Part shown: positions 33,935-43,052 of the stretch, piece by piece
Layout: each line of letters opens with the position of its first letter
Position numbering within the stretch: position 1 is the first letter of the stretch
From: Ramlibacter rhizophilus
GTDB lineage: Bacteria; Pseudomonadota; Gammaproteobacteria; Burkholderiales; Burkholderiaceae_C
Assembly (NCBI RefSeq): GCF_004681965.1
Contig: NZ_SMLL01000010.1
Location: forward strand, 21,396-85,395
Direction of reading: 5' to 3'
DNA: 64,000 bases
Made by a program: the position numbers and the translations under genes
The notes under the pieces: generated by a model
Seen by the model: only the letters and a program-made list of their open reading frames with translations
Database searches by the model: none
Told to the model about the DNA's origin: nothing

Positions 33935-34978
33935 GTGGATATTACTCAGCTGCTGGCGTTCAGCGTGAAGAACAAGGCCTCGGACCTGCACCTGTCGGCC
34001 GGTCTGCCACCGATGATCCGCGTGCACGGCGACGTTCGGCGCATCAACATCGACCCGCTGGAGCACAAGCAGGTGCATGCCATGGTGTACGACATCATGA
34101 ATGACAGCCAGCGAAAGCAGTACGAAGAGTTCCTCGAGTGCGATTTTTCATTCGAGATTGAAGGGCTGGCGCGCTTCCGGGTCAATGCCTTCAACCAGCA
34201 GCGCGGCGCGGCGGCGGTGTTCCGCACCATTCCCTCCAAGATCCTCACGCTGGAGCAGCTCAACGCCCCCAAGATCTTCGGCGACCTGGCGCTCAAGCCG
34301 CGCGGTCTGGTGCTGGTCACCGGGCCCACCGGCTCGGGCAAGTCGACCACGCTGGCCGCGATGATCAACTACCTCAACGAAACCGAGTACGGCCACATCC
34401 TCACCGTGGAGGACCCGATCGAGTTCGTGCACGAGTCCAAGAAGTGCCTGGTGAACCAGCGCGAGGTCGGCAACATGACCTTGTCCTTCGCCAATGCGCT
34501 GCGCTCGGCCCTGCGGGAAGACCCGGACGCCATCCTCGTGGGCGAAATGCGCGACCTGGAGACCATCCGCCTGGCCATGACCGCCGCCGAGACCGGCCAC
34601 CTGGTGTTCGGCACCCTGCACACCTCCAGCGCCGCCAAGACCATCGACCGCATCATCGACGTGTTCCCGGCCGAGGAGAAAGAAATGGTGCGGGCCATGC
34701 TGTCCGAATCGCTGCAGGCCGTGATCTCGCAGACGCTGTGCAAGACCAAGGACGGCTCCGGCCGGGTGGCGGCGCACGAGATCATGATCGGCACGCCGGC
34801 CATCCGCAACCTGATCCGCGAAGCCAAGGTCGCCCAGATGTACTCGGCCATCCAGACCGGCAACAGCTACGGCATGCAGACCCTGGACCAGTGCCTCACC
34901 GACCTGGTCAAGCGCAACCTGATCAGCTCGGGCGAGGCGCGCGCCAAGGCCAAGATCCCCGAGAACTTCAACGCCTGA
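33935..34978 (+). CDS. pilT: Type IV pilus retraction ATPase PilT
   Basis: This 347-residue hexameric ATPase retracts type IV pili, driving twitching motility and DNA uptake. The conserved N-terminus MDITQLLAFSVKNKASDLHL starts with GTG at 33935. Walker A is GPTGSGKST (about 130-138), followed by the Asp box, Walker B (ILVGEMRDLETI) and the His box (GHLVFGTLHTSSA). The PilT-specific AIRNLIRE motif lies near residue 285. It is followed by a cyclic-nucleotide-binding protein gene and pilU on the same strand. Confidence 0.96.
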   Translation: MDITQLLAFSVKNKASDLHLSAGLPPMIRVHGDVRRINIDPLEHKQVHAMVYDIMNDSQRKQYEEFLECDFSFEIEGLARFRVNAFNQQRGAAAVFRTIPSKILTLEQLNAPKIFGDLALKPRGLVLVTGPTGSGKSTTLAAMINYLNETEYGHILTVEDPIEFVHESKKCLVNQREVGNMTLSFANALRSALREDPDAILVGEMRDLETIRLAMTAAETGHLVFGTLHTSSAAKTIDRIIDVFPAEEKEMVRAMLSESLQAVISQTLCKTKDGSGRVAAHEIMIGTPAIRNLIREAKVAQMYSAIQTGNSYGMQTLDQCLTDLVKRNLISSGEARAKAKIPENFNA

Positions 34979-35000
34979 ACCCCCTACAGAAAGCCTGCAC

Positions 35001-35633
35001 ATGAAGAACGTCCTGGGCCTGTTCAAGCGCGGCGGCCGGAGCAACGGAACGCCCGACGGCGGCGACTCGCTGATGTTTTCCACCGCCTTCATGGAGCAGG
35101 GCCTGGACGCCGGGATGCTCGTGCCATGGGACGCGCGGGCGGTGGAGATCGGCGCGCGCCGCATCGGCGCCAGCCAGGGGGGCAAGCTCCTGCGCAGCCT
35201 CTGGAGCAAGGACCGGTTCATGAGCCGCCTGTCGCCTGAAGCCATGGAGCGCATGGAGCGGTTCTTCGAGTACGCCAGCGTGCCGCCCGACCGCGACGTG
35301 ATCCGCCAGGACGAATACAGCAACTTCATGGTGGTGCTGCTCTCGGGCAGCGTGGCGGTCGACCGGGTGCAGCCCTGGGGCGAGCACGTGCGCCTGGCCG
35401 AGGCCCGCCCCGGCGACATCCTGGGCGAGATGTCGCTGCTGGACAGCGGCTCGCGCTTTTCGCACTGCATCACGCTGACCGAGTGCGAGATCGCGGTCAT
35501 GGACCCGCAGGCGCTGGACGAGATGATGACCAACGACCCGGGCCTGGCCGCGAGCCTGATCGGCCTGCTGGCGCGCAAGCTCTCCCTGCGCCTGCGCGCC
35601 GTGAGCGCCCGCGTGACGGAGAGCGGGCGCTGA
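35001..35633 (+). CDS. Cyclic-nucleotide-binding domain protein
   Basis: This 210-residue protein has one cNMP-binding domain at about residues 85-195: FMSRLSPEAMERMERFFEYA, then VVLLSGSVAVDR and the phosphate-binding-cassette-like PGDILGEMSLLDSGSRFSH. There is no C-terminal helix-turn-helix, so it is not a Crp-type transcription factor. The first about 70 residues are unassigned. It sits between pilT (22 bases) and pilU (56 bases), suggesting it modulates pilus retraction in response to a cyclic nucleotide (inference). Confidence 0.85.
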   Translation: MKNVLGLFKRGGRSNGTPDGGDSLMFSTAFMEQGLDAGMLVPWDARAVEIGARRIGASQGGKLLRSLWSKDRFMSRLSPEAMERMERFFEYASVPPDRDVIRQDEYSNFMVVLLSGSVAVDRVQPWGEHVRLAEARPGDILGEMSLLDSGSRFSHCITLTECEIAVMDPQALDEMMTNDPGLAASLIGLLARKLSLRLRAVSARVTESGR

Positions 35634-35689
35634 GCACGCCGTCCGCGACGCGACGGCGCGGCTGACAAGACAAACGAGGGGGACCCCGC

Positions 35690-36826
35690 ATGGAACGCGA
35701 TCAGGCGAGCAAGTTCATCAACGACCTGCTCAAGCTCATGATCAGCCGCAACGGCAGCGACCTGTTCATCACCAGCGACTTCCCGCCCGCCATGAAGGTG
35801 GACGGCAAGCTCACCAAGGTGTCGCCGCAGCCGCTCACCGGCGCGCACACGCTGGCGCTGGCGCGCTCGATCATGAACGACCGCCAGTCGGCCGAGTTCG
35901 AGCGCACCAAGGAGTGCAACTTCGCCATCTCGCCCGCCGGCGTGGGGCGCTTCCGGGTCAACGCCTTCATCCAGCAGGGCAAGGTCGGCATGGTGCTGCG
36001 GGTCATTCCGCAGCAGCTGCCCACGCTCGACGGCCTGGGCATGCCGCCGGTGCTCAAGGATGTCGCCATGGCCAAGCGCGGCCTGTGCGTGCTGGTCGGC
36101 GCCACGGGCTCTGGCAAGTCCACCAGCCTGGCGGCCATGATCGACTGGCGCAACGAGAACTCCTTCGGCCACATCATCACGGTGGAGGACCCGGTCGAGT
36201 TCGTGCACCCGCACAAGAACTGCGTGGTCACGCAGCGCGAAGTCGGCCTGGATACGGACAGCTGGGAGGCGGCGCTCAAGAACACGCTGCGCCAGGCGCC
36301 CGACGTGATCCTCATGGGCGAGATCCGCGACCGCGAGGCCATGGAGCACGCCATCGCCTTCGCCGAGACCGGCCACCTGTGCATGGCCACGCTGCATGCC
36401 AACAGCGCCAACCAGGCGCTGGACCGCATCATCAACTTCTTCCCCGAGGAGCGCCGCTCGCAGCTGCTGATGGACCTGTCGCTGAACCTGCGCGCCATGG
36501 TCTCGCAGCGCCTCATCCCGCGCCAGGACGGCAAGGGGCGCATGGCGGCGGTCGAGATCCTGCTGAACTCGCCGCTGATCTCCGACCTGGTGTTCAAGGG
36601 CGAGGTCGCCGCCATCAAGGAGATCATGAAGAAGAGCCGCAACCTGGGCATGCAGACCTTCGACCAGGCGCTCTACGACATGTTCGAAGGCAACTTCATC
36701 ACCTACGAAGACGCGCTGCGCAACGCCGATTCGGTCAACGACCTGCGCCTGCAGATCAAGCTCAACAGCCAGCGCGCCAAGTCCCAGAACCTCGCCGCCG
36801 GCACGGAGCACCTGGCGATCGTATAG
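35690..36826 (+). CDS. pilU: Type IV pilus accessory retraction ATPase PilU
   Basis: This 378-residue PilT paralogue supports retraction under load. The N-terminus ASKFINDLLKLMISRNGSDLFITSDFPPAMKVDG is PilU-like. Walker A is GATGSGKST (about residue 139), Walker B VILMGEIRDREAM and the His box GHLCMATLHANSA. GAGGGGGA precedes the ATG. It is the third gene in the pilT-cNMP-pilU cluster. Confidence 0.95.
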   Translation: MERDQASKFINDLLKLMISRNGSDLFITSDFPPAMKVDGKLTKVSPQPLTGAHTLALARSIMNDRQSAEFERTKECNFAISPAGVGRFRVNAFIQQGKVGMVLRVIPQQLPTLDGLGMPPVLKDVAMAKRGLCVLVGATGSGKSTSLAAMIDWRNENSFGHIITVEDPVEFVHPHKNCVVTQREVGLDTDSWEAALKNTLRQAPDVILMGEIRDREAMEHAIAFAETGHLCMATLHANSANQALDRIINFFPEERRSQLLMDLSLNLRAMVSQRLIPRQDGKGRMAAVEILLNSPLISDLVFKGEVAAIKEIMKKSRNLGMQTFDQALYDMFEGNFITYEDALRNADSVNDLRLQIKLNSQRAKSQNLAAGTEHLAIV

Positions 36827-36837
36827 ATTTGCGGGCC

Positions 36838-37740
36838 ATGAGCAGCATCAACGCCCGCCCCTACGAATCCGTTCCCGCCCGCCCCGTCGCCTTCATCGGC
36901 CTGGGTGTGATGGGCTTGCCCATGGCCGGCCACCTTGCCCGCGCCGGCCATGCGGTCACCGTCTACAACCGCAGTGCCGCCAAGGCCACGGCCTGGACGG
37001 GCGAGTTCGGCGGCCGCAGCGCGCCCACGCCCCGGGAGGCTGCCGCGGGTTGCGACATCGTCTTCTGCTGCGTCGGCAATGACGACGACCTGCGCTCGGT
37101 GGTGCTCGGCCCGGACGGGGCCCTCGCCGGCATGAAGCGCGGCAGCATCTTCGTGGACCACACCACCGCCTCGGCCGACGTGGCGCGCGAACTGCACGCC
37201 AAGGCGCTGGAGCTGGGCGTGCAGTTCATCGACGCGCCCGTCTCGGGCGGCCAGGCCGGTGCCCAGAACGGGCAGCTCACGGTCATGTGCGGCGGCGATG
37301 CCGCGGCCTTCGACGTGGCGCGGCCGGTCGCGATGGCCTTTTCCCGCGCCTTCACCCGCATGGGCGAGAGCGGTGCCGGCCAGCTGACCAAGATGGTCAA
37401 CCAGATCTGCATCGCCGGCCTGGTGCAGGGCCTGTCCGAGGCCATCGCCTTCGGCCAGCGCGCCGGGCTGGACATGCAGCAGGTGCTGGAGGTGATCGGC
37501 AAGGGCGCGGCCCAGAGCTGGCAGATGGACAACCGTGGCAAGACCATGGTGCAGGACCAGTTCGAGTTCGGCTTCGCGGTGGACTGGATGCGCAAGGACC
37601 TCGGCCTGGTGCTGGAGGAGGCGCGGCGCAACGGCGCCCGCCTGCCGGTCACGGCCCTGGTCGACCAGTTCTACGCCGACGTGCAGGCCCTCGGCGGCAA
37701 GCGCTGGGACACTTCCAGCCTGATCAAGCGCCTGCGCTGA
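36838..37740 (+). CDS. NAD(P)-dependent beta-hydroxyacid dehydrogenase
   Basis: This 300-residue enzyme of the 3-hydroxyisobutyrate dehydrogenase family (HIBADH, tartronate semialdehyde reductase, GLYR) has the nucleotide fold VAFIGLGVMGLPMAGHLARAG at about residues 17-37. The substrate motif is DAPVSGGQAGAQNGQL (about 137), and the catalytic Lys is in GQLTKMVNQICIAG (about 185). The exact substrate cannot be told from sequence. It starts 11 bases after pilU and ends 2 bases before the ferredoxin. Confidence 0.88.
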   Translation: MSSINARPYESVPARPVAFIGLGVMGLPMAGHLARAGHAVTVYNRSAAKATAWTGEFGGRSAPTPREAAAGCDIVFCCVGNDDDLRSVVLGPDGALAGMKRGSIFVDHTTASADVARELHAKALELGVQFIDAPVSGGQAGAQNGQLTVMCGGDAAAFDVARPVAMAFSRAFTRMGESGAGQLTKMVNQICIAGLVQGLSEAIAFGQRAGLDMQQVLEVIGKGAAQSWQMDNRGKTMVQDQFEFGFAVDWMRKDLGLVLEEARRNGARLPVTALVDQFYADVQALGGKRWDTSSLIKRLR

Positions 37741-37742
37741 AC

Positions 37743-38066
37743 ATGACCCGCGTGAGCTTTGTGTCGCCGCAGGGCGACTTCGTGCATGAGACCGAGGTGC
37801 CGTCGGGCCAGTCGGTCATGCGCGCGGCCATTGACGCGAACGTGGCCGGCATCGAGGCCGAATGCGGCGGCTGCCTCAGCTGCGGCACCTGCCACGTCTA
37901 TGTGGAGCAGGGCGGCGAGGCGCTTCCTCCGCCCGGGGACGAAGAACTCGCCATGCTGGACTTCGTCGCGGCCGAGCGGCGCGAGAACAGCCGCCTGAGC
38001 TGCCAGCTCATGGCGGCGGACGGCCTGGATGCCTTGACCGTCCGCCTGCCCGAGCGGCAGGTCTGA
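37743..38066 (+). CDS. 2Fe-2S ferredoxin, adrenodoxin type
   Basis: This 107-residue electron carrier has four cluster cysteines visible: three in AECGGCLSCGTCHVYV (C-x5-C-x2-C pattern, about residues 41-49) and one in RLSCQL (about 88). It resembles ISC/adrenodoxin-like ferredoxins, such as those serving oxygenases. It begins 2 bases after the dehydrogenase stop, so the two are co-transcribed; its redox partner is not evident nearby. Confidence 0.9.
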   Translation: MTRVSFVSPQGDFVHETEVPSGQSVMRAAIDANVAGIEAECGGCLSCGTCHVYVEQGGEALPPPGDEELAMLDFVAAERRENSRLSCQLMAADGLDALTVRLPERQV

Positions 38067-38071
38067 CTTTC

Positions 38072-38707
38072 TTACCGCGACCGGCTGGCCGGCGAGGGCA
38101 CGGTGGTGATGCGGGCCAGCTCGTCGTCGGTGAGGACCTCGAACATGCGCACCACCTTCTGCACGCCGCCCACGTTGCGCACGACCTGCGTGGCGCGCTC
38201 GGCCTCGCGCTGCGTCACGCGGCCCATGAGGTAGACCGTTCCGCGTTCGCTCACCACCTTGAACGCGGGGGCGCTCAGGTCGCGGGCATCCACCAGGGCC
38301 GCCTTCACGCGGGTGGTGAGGATGGCGTCGTTGGAGCGCTGGCCGAAGGTGCTGGGGGCGCCGACGACGAGCTCGTTGACCACGCCGCGCACGTTCTCCA
38401 CCCGCCTGACGATGTCCTCGGCGGTCTGGCGCACGCCCTCGTCGGGCACCTGCCCGGTGAGCAGCACCTGGCGGTTGTAGCTGTCCACGGCGATATTGGC
38501 GCGCTGGCCGAAGGCGGCCTGCAGCTGGTTGGCCGCGCGCAGCTCGATGCCCTGGTCCTCCAGCTGCGCGCCCGAGGTGCGGCGGTCCACGGCCACGAGG
38601 GCGCCGACGGCAGCGCCGCCAAGCACGAGAGGCGCGCAAGCCGACAGCGCACCGGCCAGTGCGGCGGCCGCGAGCGTGGCCAGGGTGAGTCGTCGGATGG
38701 TCTTCAT
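38072..38707 (-). CDS. dolP: BON-domain outer-membrane lipoprotein (DolP/YraP-like)
   Basis: This 211-residue lipoprotein has a lipobox ending LSAC (Cys about residue 24) and two BON domains (about 45-120 and 125-195), including [20 protein letters not shown] and [19 protein letters not shown]. DolP supports outer-membrane integrity and lipoprotein biogenesis. The gene order SIS-domain protein then dolP, next to yraN and rsmI, matches the yraM-yraN-diaA-yraP arrangement of E. coli. Its start overlaps the upstream stop (ATGA). Confidence 0.9.
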   Translation of the reverse strand: MKTIRRLTLATLAAAALAGALSACAPLVLGGAAVGALVAVDRRTSGAQLEDQGIELRAANQLQAAFGQRANIAVDSYNRQVLLTGQVPDEGVRQTAEDIVRRVENVRGVVNELVVGAPSTFGQRSNDAILTTRVKAALVDARDLSAPAFKVVSERGTVYLMGRVTQREAERATQVVRNVGGVQKVVRMFEVLTDDELARITTVPSPASRSR

Positions 38708-39303
38708 GCGGAGGTTTCCTGGTCGCCCAGCAACTGGGCGTCGACGCCGTCGCAGAGGCAGTGAATGGTAAGCAAGTGCACTTCCTGGATGCGGGCGGTG
38801 CGCTCGTGCGGGACGCAGATGTGGACGTCGGTGTCGCGCATGGCCTGGCCGATGCGCCCGCCGCCACGCCCGGTGAGCGCCACCACGGTCATCTCGCGCT
38901 CGTGCGCGGCCTCGACGGCCGCCATCACGTTGGCGGAGTTGCCGCTGGTGGACAGGGCCAGCAGCACGTCGCCGGGCTGCCCGAGCGCACGCACCTGCTT
39001 GGCGAACACCTGCGTGAAGTCATAGTCGTTGGCCACCGCCGTGAGGATGGAGGTGTCGGTGGTCAGCGCGATGGCGCCGAGCTCGGGCCGCTCGCGTTCG
39101 AAGCGGCCGACGAACTCGGCCGCGAAGTGCTGCGCGTCGGCGGCCGAGCCGCCGTTGCCGCAGGCCAGCACCTTGCCGCCGCTGGTCACGCAGGCCAGCA
39201 CCGCCTGCACGGCGGCGGCGATGGGCGCGGTCAGCGTCTGCGCCGCCTGGTACTTCAGGTCGGCACTGTCGATGAAGTGCTGTTGGATGCGTTGTTCGAG
39301 CAT
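38704..39303 (-). CDS. SIS-domain protein (DiaA / phosphoheptose isomerase type)
   Basis: This 199-residue protein has a single SIS domain. Sugar-phosphate-binding blocks are [24 protein letters not shown] (about 47), [15 protein letters not shown] (about 115) and a C-terminal [14 protein letters not shown]. Sequence alone does not separate GmhA (sedoheptulose 7-phosphate isomerase) from DiaA (a DnaA-binding initiation factor). The neighbours yraN, rsmI and dolP favour DiaA. It overlaps dolP by four bases. Confidence 0.87.
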   Translation of the reverse strand: MLEQRIQQHFIDSADLKYQAAQTLTAPIAAAVQAVLACVTSGGKVLACGNGGSAADAQHFAAEFVGRFERERPELGAIALTTDTSILTAVANDYDFTQVFAKQVRALGQPGDVLLALSTSGNSANVMAAVEAAHEREMTVVALTGRGGGRIGQAMRDTDVHICVPHERTARIQEVHLLTIHCLCDGVDAQLLGDQETSA

Positions 39304-39328
39304 GGCCGGCGATGATAAACGCCGCTTC

Positions 39329-39709
39329 TCAGACGGCGTCGAAGGCGGCGCGAATCCAGGTGAGTTCCTCGCCGTCGAGCGCCACCACGTCGAAGCGGCA
39401 CGGTGGCGGCGCGCCCAGTCGCATCAGGTAGTGGCGCGCGGCCCGCACGATTCGCCGCTGCTTGACCGCCCCCACGCTGGCCGCGGCGCCACCGAAGGCC
39501 GTGGCGAGCCGCTGGCGCACCTCCACGAACACCAGGGTGCCGTCGGGCTGGCGCAGGATCAGGTCGATCTCGCCGCCCCCGCGGCCGGGCGTCCGATAAT
39601 TGCGCGCTACCAGCCGCAGCCCCGCCGCCTGCAGGTGCGCGAGGGCGCGGTCCTCCGCCGCGTCTCCCCGCTGCCGCGTGCTGAGGGTCCATCTTTCCGG
39701 GAGTTTCAT
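39329..39709 (-). CDS. yraN: YraN family endonuclease-like protein (UPF0102)
   Basis: This 126-residue protein of the restriction-endonuclease-like fold contains the typical [48 protein letters not shown] (Asp and E-x-R catalytic-type residues) and [20 protein letters not shown]. Activity is not well defined. The ATG at 39709 has GGAAG 6 bases upstream. The start overlaps the rsmI TTG start on the opposite strand. Confidence 0.88.
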   Translation of the reverse strand: MKLPERWTLSTRQRGDAAEDRALAHLQAAGLRLVARNYRTPGRGGGEIDLILRQPDGTLVFVEVRQRLATAFGGAAASVGAVKQRRIVRAARHYLMRLGAPPPCRFDVVALDGEELTWIRAAFDAV

Positions 39710-40614
39710 TGAGCGCTTCCTTCGACATGGCCCGCGGGGCCGCGCGCGCGGCGGCCGGCGCGCAGGATTATCCCCAGGGCGCGCTGTACGTCGTGGCCAC
39801 GCCCATCGGCAATCTCGCCGACATCAGCCTGCGCGCCTTGCACGTGCTCGCGCTGGTGGACGCCATCGCCTGCGAGGACACGCGCCACACGCAGGGCCTG
39901 CTGCGGTCCCTCGGCGTCGAGCGGGCCGCCGGCGGGCTGATTCCGCTGCACCAGCACAACGAGGCGGAGGCGGCGCAGCAGCTGCTGCGACGGCTGGCCG
40001 CGGGCGAGCGCGTGGCCTATGTCAGCGACGCCGGCACCCCCGCGGTGAGCGACCCCGGCGCGCGCCTGGTGGCCGCCGTGCGCGCGAGCGGACATCGCGT
40101 GATTCCCCTGCCGGGTGCGAGCAGCGTGACCACGGTGCTGAGCGTCGCCGGTGCCTGGGGCGAATCTTCCGGCTTCGTGTTCCGGGGCTTTCTTCCGAGC
40201 AAGGCGGGCGAACGGGCCACGGCGGTGCAGGCGCTGGCGCAGGAATCGCGCGCGGTGGTGCTGCTGGAGGCGCCGCACCGCATCGCCGAGCTGGCCGAGG
40301 CCCTGGAGGTGCTCGACCAGCGGCCGCTCACCGTCGGCCGCGAGCTCACCAAGCAGTTCGAGCAGGTCGAGACCCTGGCGTGCAAGGACTTGCGCGGCTG
40401 GCTGGCCGCCGATGCGCAGCGCCTGCGCGGCGAGTTCGCGCTCGTCCTGCACCCCTGGGCCGAGGCGCAGGCGGCCGCGCCGGGCGAGGAGCTGCTGGCA
40501 CTTCTGCTGGCGGAGCTGCCGCTCAAGACGGCGGTGCGGATCGCGGCGCAGGCGAGCGGCGCGCCGCGCAATGCCCTGTACGAGACAGCCCTGCGCCTGC
40601 GCGGCGAGGGCTGA
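39709..40614 (+). CDS. rsmI: 16S rRNA 2'-O-ribose C1402 methyltransferase RsmI
   Basis: This 301-residue SAM-dependent tetrapyrrole-methylase-fold enzyme has [21 protein letters not shown] at about residues 24-44, then [33 protein letters not shown] and [14 protein letters not shown]. The TTG at 39709 is chosen because CCGGGAG lies 5 bases upstream, whereas the first ATG (39727) has no ribosome binding site. It is divergent from yraN with no gap. Confidence 0.94.
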   Translation: MSASFDMARGAARAAAGAQDYPQGALYVVATPIGNLADISLRALHVLALVDAIACEDTRHTQGLLRSLGVERAAGGLIPLHQHNEAEAAQQLLRRLAAGERVAYVSDAGTPAVSDPGARLVAAVRASGHRVIPLPGASSVTTVLSVAGAWGESSGFVFRGFLPSKAGERATAVQALAQESRAVVLLEAPHRIAELAEALEVLDQRPLTVGRELTKQFEQVETLACKDLRGWLAADAQRLRGEFALVLHPWAEAQAAAPGEELLALLLAELPLKTAVRIAAQASGAPRNALYETALRLRGEG

Positions 40615-40635
40615 AGGCGTCGGACCGCGCGGGCC

Positions 40636-42705
40636 TCACACCGCCAGCGGGTCCACGTCCACCGCCCAGCGCAGCACACCCGGCGTGCGCAGCGCCTGCA
40701 GCACGGGCTGCCACGCCGCGAGGAAGTGTTGCAGCGCGGGGCGCGAGGCGCTCTCCACCAGCAGCTGCGCCCGCTCGACGTTCGCGACCCGCTGCAGCGA
40801 CATGGGAACGGCCGAGTACAGCATCACCTGCCCCGTTGCATCCAGGCCTTCCCCGCCTTCCCGCGCCGCCTTCAGGAAGGCCTGCGCCGCCTCCTGCGTG
40901 CGGGCTTCGGCGCGCACCAGGGCCTGGAAGACGAAGGGCGGCATGCCGGCTTCGCGCCGCTCGCGCAGCTGGCTGGCGGCGAAGCCGGGGTAGTCGTGTC
41001 GCCGCAGTGCGGTGAAAAGGGGATGGCCAGGGTTCCAGGTCTGCACCCACATCTGGCTCGCGTCGGCGTGCGCGGCATCGCGGCCGGCGCGCCCGGCGGC
41101 CTGCATCAGCAGGGCGAACAGGCGCTCGGGCGCGCGGAAGTCGCTGGAGTACAGGGCCGTGTCGGGATTGACGGCCGCCACCAGGGTGATGCGCCGGAAG
41201 TCGTGTCCCTTGGTGACCATCTGCGTGCCCACCAGCACGTCCACCTCGCCGGCATGCACCTGGGCGAGTTGCGCCTCCAGGGCCCCCTTGGCGCGCGTGG
41301 TGTCGGCGTCCATGCGCGCCACGCGCACCGGCCTCGACTGGCCATCCGGCCCTGGCCGCAGCTGCTGTGACAGCAGTTCCGACAGGTGTTCCTCCAGCTG
41401 CTCGGTGCCGCGCCCGAGCGGTGCAATGTCCACGTTGCCGCAGCCCGGGCAGGCGCGGGGCACGCGCTCGGTGTAGCCGCAGTGGTGGCAGCGCAGCGTG
41501 CGGTCGGCCTTGTGGAAGACGCGGAAGGCGCTGCAGTGCGGGCAGTCGCTCTTCCAGTCGCAGGCGGTGCAGGCGAGCACCGGGGCGTAGCCTCGGCGGT
41601 TCAGGAAGATGAGCGACTGCTCCCCGCGCGCGATGCGCTCGCCGATGGCCTCCAGCAGCGCCGGCGCGAGCAGGGTCTTGCGTGGCTGCTGGTTCATGTC
41701 CACGAGCCGCACGCGCGGCAGTGCGCCGGCACCGATGCGCGAGGGCATCTCCAGCCGCTGGTAGCGCCCGCTCTCGCAGGCCTGCCAGCTCTCCAGTGAG
41801 GGCGTGGCGGACCCGAGCACCACCGGCACGGTCTCCAGGCGGCCGCGAAGCACCGCCAGGTCGCGCGCGGAGTAGCGCGCGCCTTCCTGCTGCTTGTAGC
41901 TGGGGTCGTGCTCCTCGTCCACGACGATCAGGCCCAGGCGCGGCAGCGAGGTGAACACGGCCATGCGCGTGCCCAACACGATGCGCGCATGCCCATGGTG
42001 GGCGGCCAGCCAGCTGCGAAGGCGTTGCGCGGGCGTGAGGCCGCTGTGCATGGCGACCACGTGCGCGGCGCCGAAGCGATCGACGAAGCGTGCGAGCAGC
42101 TGCGGGGTGAGGTTGATCTCGGGGACCAGCACCAGGGCCTGCGCGGCCGGGTCCCGGGCCAGCACGCGCTCGGCGGCGCGCAGGTACACCTCGGTCTTGC
42201 CGCTCCCCGTCGCGCCGAAGAGGAGGAACGGTCCGTCGCCTGCCGCGATGCGGTCCAGCGCCCCCTGTTGCTCCGGGCTGGGCGGCGGGCCCACGTCCGC
42301 GCCCCGGACCGCGGGGTGGCCTGTGGCGACCTTCTTCAGGCGCCGGGCGAGCTGCGTGCCGTCCAAATCGCGAAGCTGCGGGGGCAAGGCCGCCAGGGCC
42401 ACTTCGCCCACGCCACGCTGGTAGTAGTTCGCGGTGAAGTCCACCAGCTGGCACCAGGCCGCGGGCAGTGGTGCAATTTCGTCCAGGCAGGCGGCTACCG
42501 GGCGGGCCGTGAATCCGGCGCCCGCATCGTCATCGGGCTCGGCATCCCACACAACGCCCAGCACCTCTCGTTTGCCCAGAGGGACGCGCAGCAAGGCGCC
42601 CGGTGGAAGCGCTCGCTCACTCTCGTAGCTCAGGGGGCCGCGAAGACCGCTGTGCGCCGGGGTGGCGACGACGACACGGACGCGGTGACCGTTCGACGCG
42701 CTCAC
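40636..42705 (-). CDS. priA: Primosomal protein N' (replication restart helicase)
   Basis: This 689-residue 3'-5' helicase reloads the replisome at stalled forks. It has an N-terminal DNA-binding domain (about 1-105), Walker A GATGSGKTEVYL (about residue 170), a DEEH box in VVDEEHDPSYKQQEGARYSARD and two interleaved zinc sites (CTACDWKSDCPHC with CHHCGYTERVPRACPGCG). The start is GTG. It lies downstream of hemE on the same strand across a 347-base gap with DnaA-box-like sequences. Confidence 0.96.
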   Translation of the reverse strand: MSASNGHRVRVVVATPAHSGLRGPLSYESERALPPGALLRVPLGKREVLGVVWDAEPDDDAGAGFTARPVAACLDEIAPLPAAWCQLVDFTANYYQRGVGEVALAALPPQLRDLDGTQLARRLKKVATGHPAVRGADVGPPPSPEQQGALDRIAAGDGPFLLFGATGSGKTEVYLRAAERVLARDPAAQALVLVPEINLTPQLLARFVDRFGAAHVVAMHSGLTPAQRLRSWLAAHHGHARIVLGTRMAVFTSLPRLGLIVVDEEHDPSYKQQEGARYSARDLAVLRGRLETVPVVLGSATPSLESWQACESGRYQRLEMPSRIGAGALPRVRLVDMNQQPRKTLLAPALLEAIGERIARGEQSLIFLNRRGYAPVLACTACDWKSDCPHCSAFRVFHKADRTLRCHHCGYTERVPRACPGCGNVDIAPLGRGTEQLEEHLSELLSQQLRPGPDGQSRPVRVARMDADTTRAKGALEAQLAQVHAGEVDVLVGTQMVTKGHDFRRITLVAAVNPDTALYSSDFRAPERLFALLMQAAGRAGRDAAHADASQMWVQTWNPGHPLFTALRRHDYPGFAASQLRERREAGMPPFVFQALVRAEARTQEAAQAFLKAAREGGEGLDATGQVMLYSAVPMSLQRVANVERAQLLVESASRPALQHFLAAWQPVLQALRTPGVLRWAVDVDPLAV

Positions 42706-42787
42706 GAGCTGCCGAACCTCAGCCGTTTCGAAGCATTTGCTTGCAAGTGATTGAATCTCAACGGGTTTCCCACTCGTCCCACGATCC

Positions 42788-42796
42788 TGTGGATAA
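42788..42796 (-). promoter_or_regulatory. DnaA box, perfect consensus TTATCCACA
   Basis: On the minus strand this reads TTATCCACA, the consensus DnaA-binding nonamer. It adjoins a small hairpin (AACTTT-GTTG-AAAGTT) and is 83 bases upstream of the priA start codon. A single box occurs by chance at low rate; the second match nearby raises its likelihood. Confidence 0.5.
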
Positions 42797-42976
42797 CTTT
42801 GTTGAAAGTTGGTAGCTCAACCGTGACGCGGGCCGTCGCGACGGGCGGACCGCTGGAATGCACACAAAACGAGCAGGGCGGCGATTTCCTTCAAAATCAA
42901 GCACTTGCGTGCATTCTCCCGATAGAACGTGGGCCAGCGTCCAGCGGACTTTTTTGGGCACCCGCTGGCTCGTTTT

Positions 42977-42985
42977 TGTGCATAA
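42977..42985 (-). promoter_or_regulatory. DnaA box, TTATGCACA
   Basis: On the minus strand this reads TTATGCACA, which fits the TTATNCACA consensus. It has the same orientation as the box 189 bases away and overlaps the right arm of the long inverted repeat. Confidence 0.4.
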
Positions 42986-43052
42986 GTCAAGGTCCGGCGC
43001 GCTTCGCAGTCGCCAGGCTACTCGGGAAACCCCTGATGACGACGGGCACGGT

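Larger units (their letters stand above)
42706..43052. other. Gene-free 347-bp region between hemE and priA
   Basis: No credible coding frame is seen. The stretch is more AT-rich than its surroundings. It holds two DnaA-box matches, a 6-bp hairpin (42795-42800 with 42805-42810) and a 7-bp hairpin (42941-42947 with 42962-42968). A longer inverted repeat joins 42859-42874 to 42968-42982 with one bulged base, and 42856-42865 also pairs with 42907-42916 except at one position. The priA promoter must be here, and a small RNA is possible. Confidence 0.7.

Noticed and set aside
38704..39303. Firm assignment as gmhA
   Set aside because: The SIS domain fits both GmhA and DiaA, and the neighbours favour DiaA, so no gene symbol was given.
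42706..43052. Chromosomal replication origin
   Set aside because: Only two DnaA boxes, no AT-rich unwinding region and no dnaA, dnaN or rpmH nearby.
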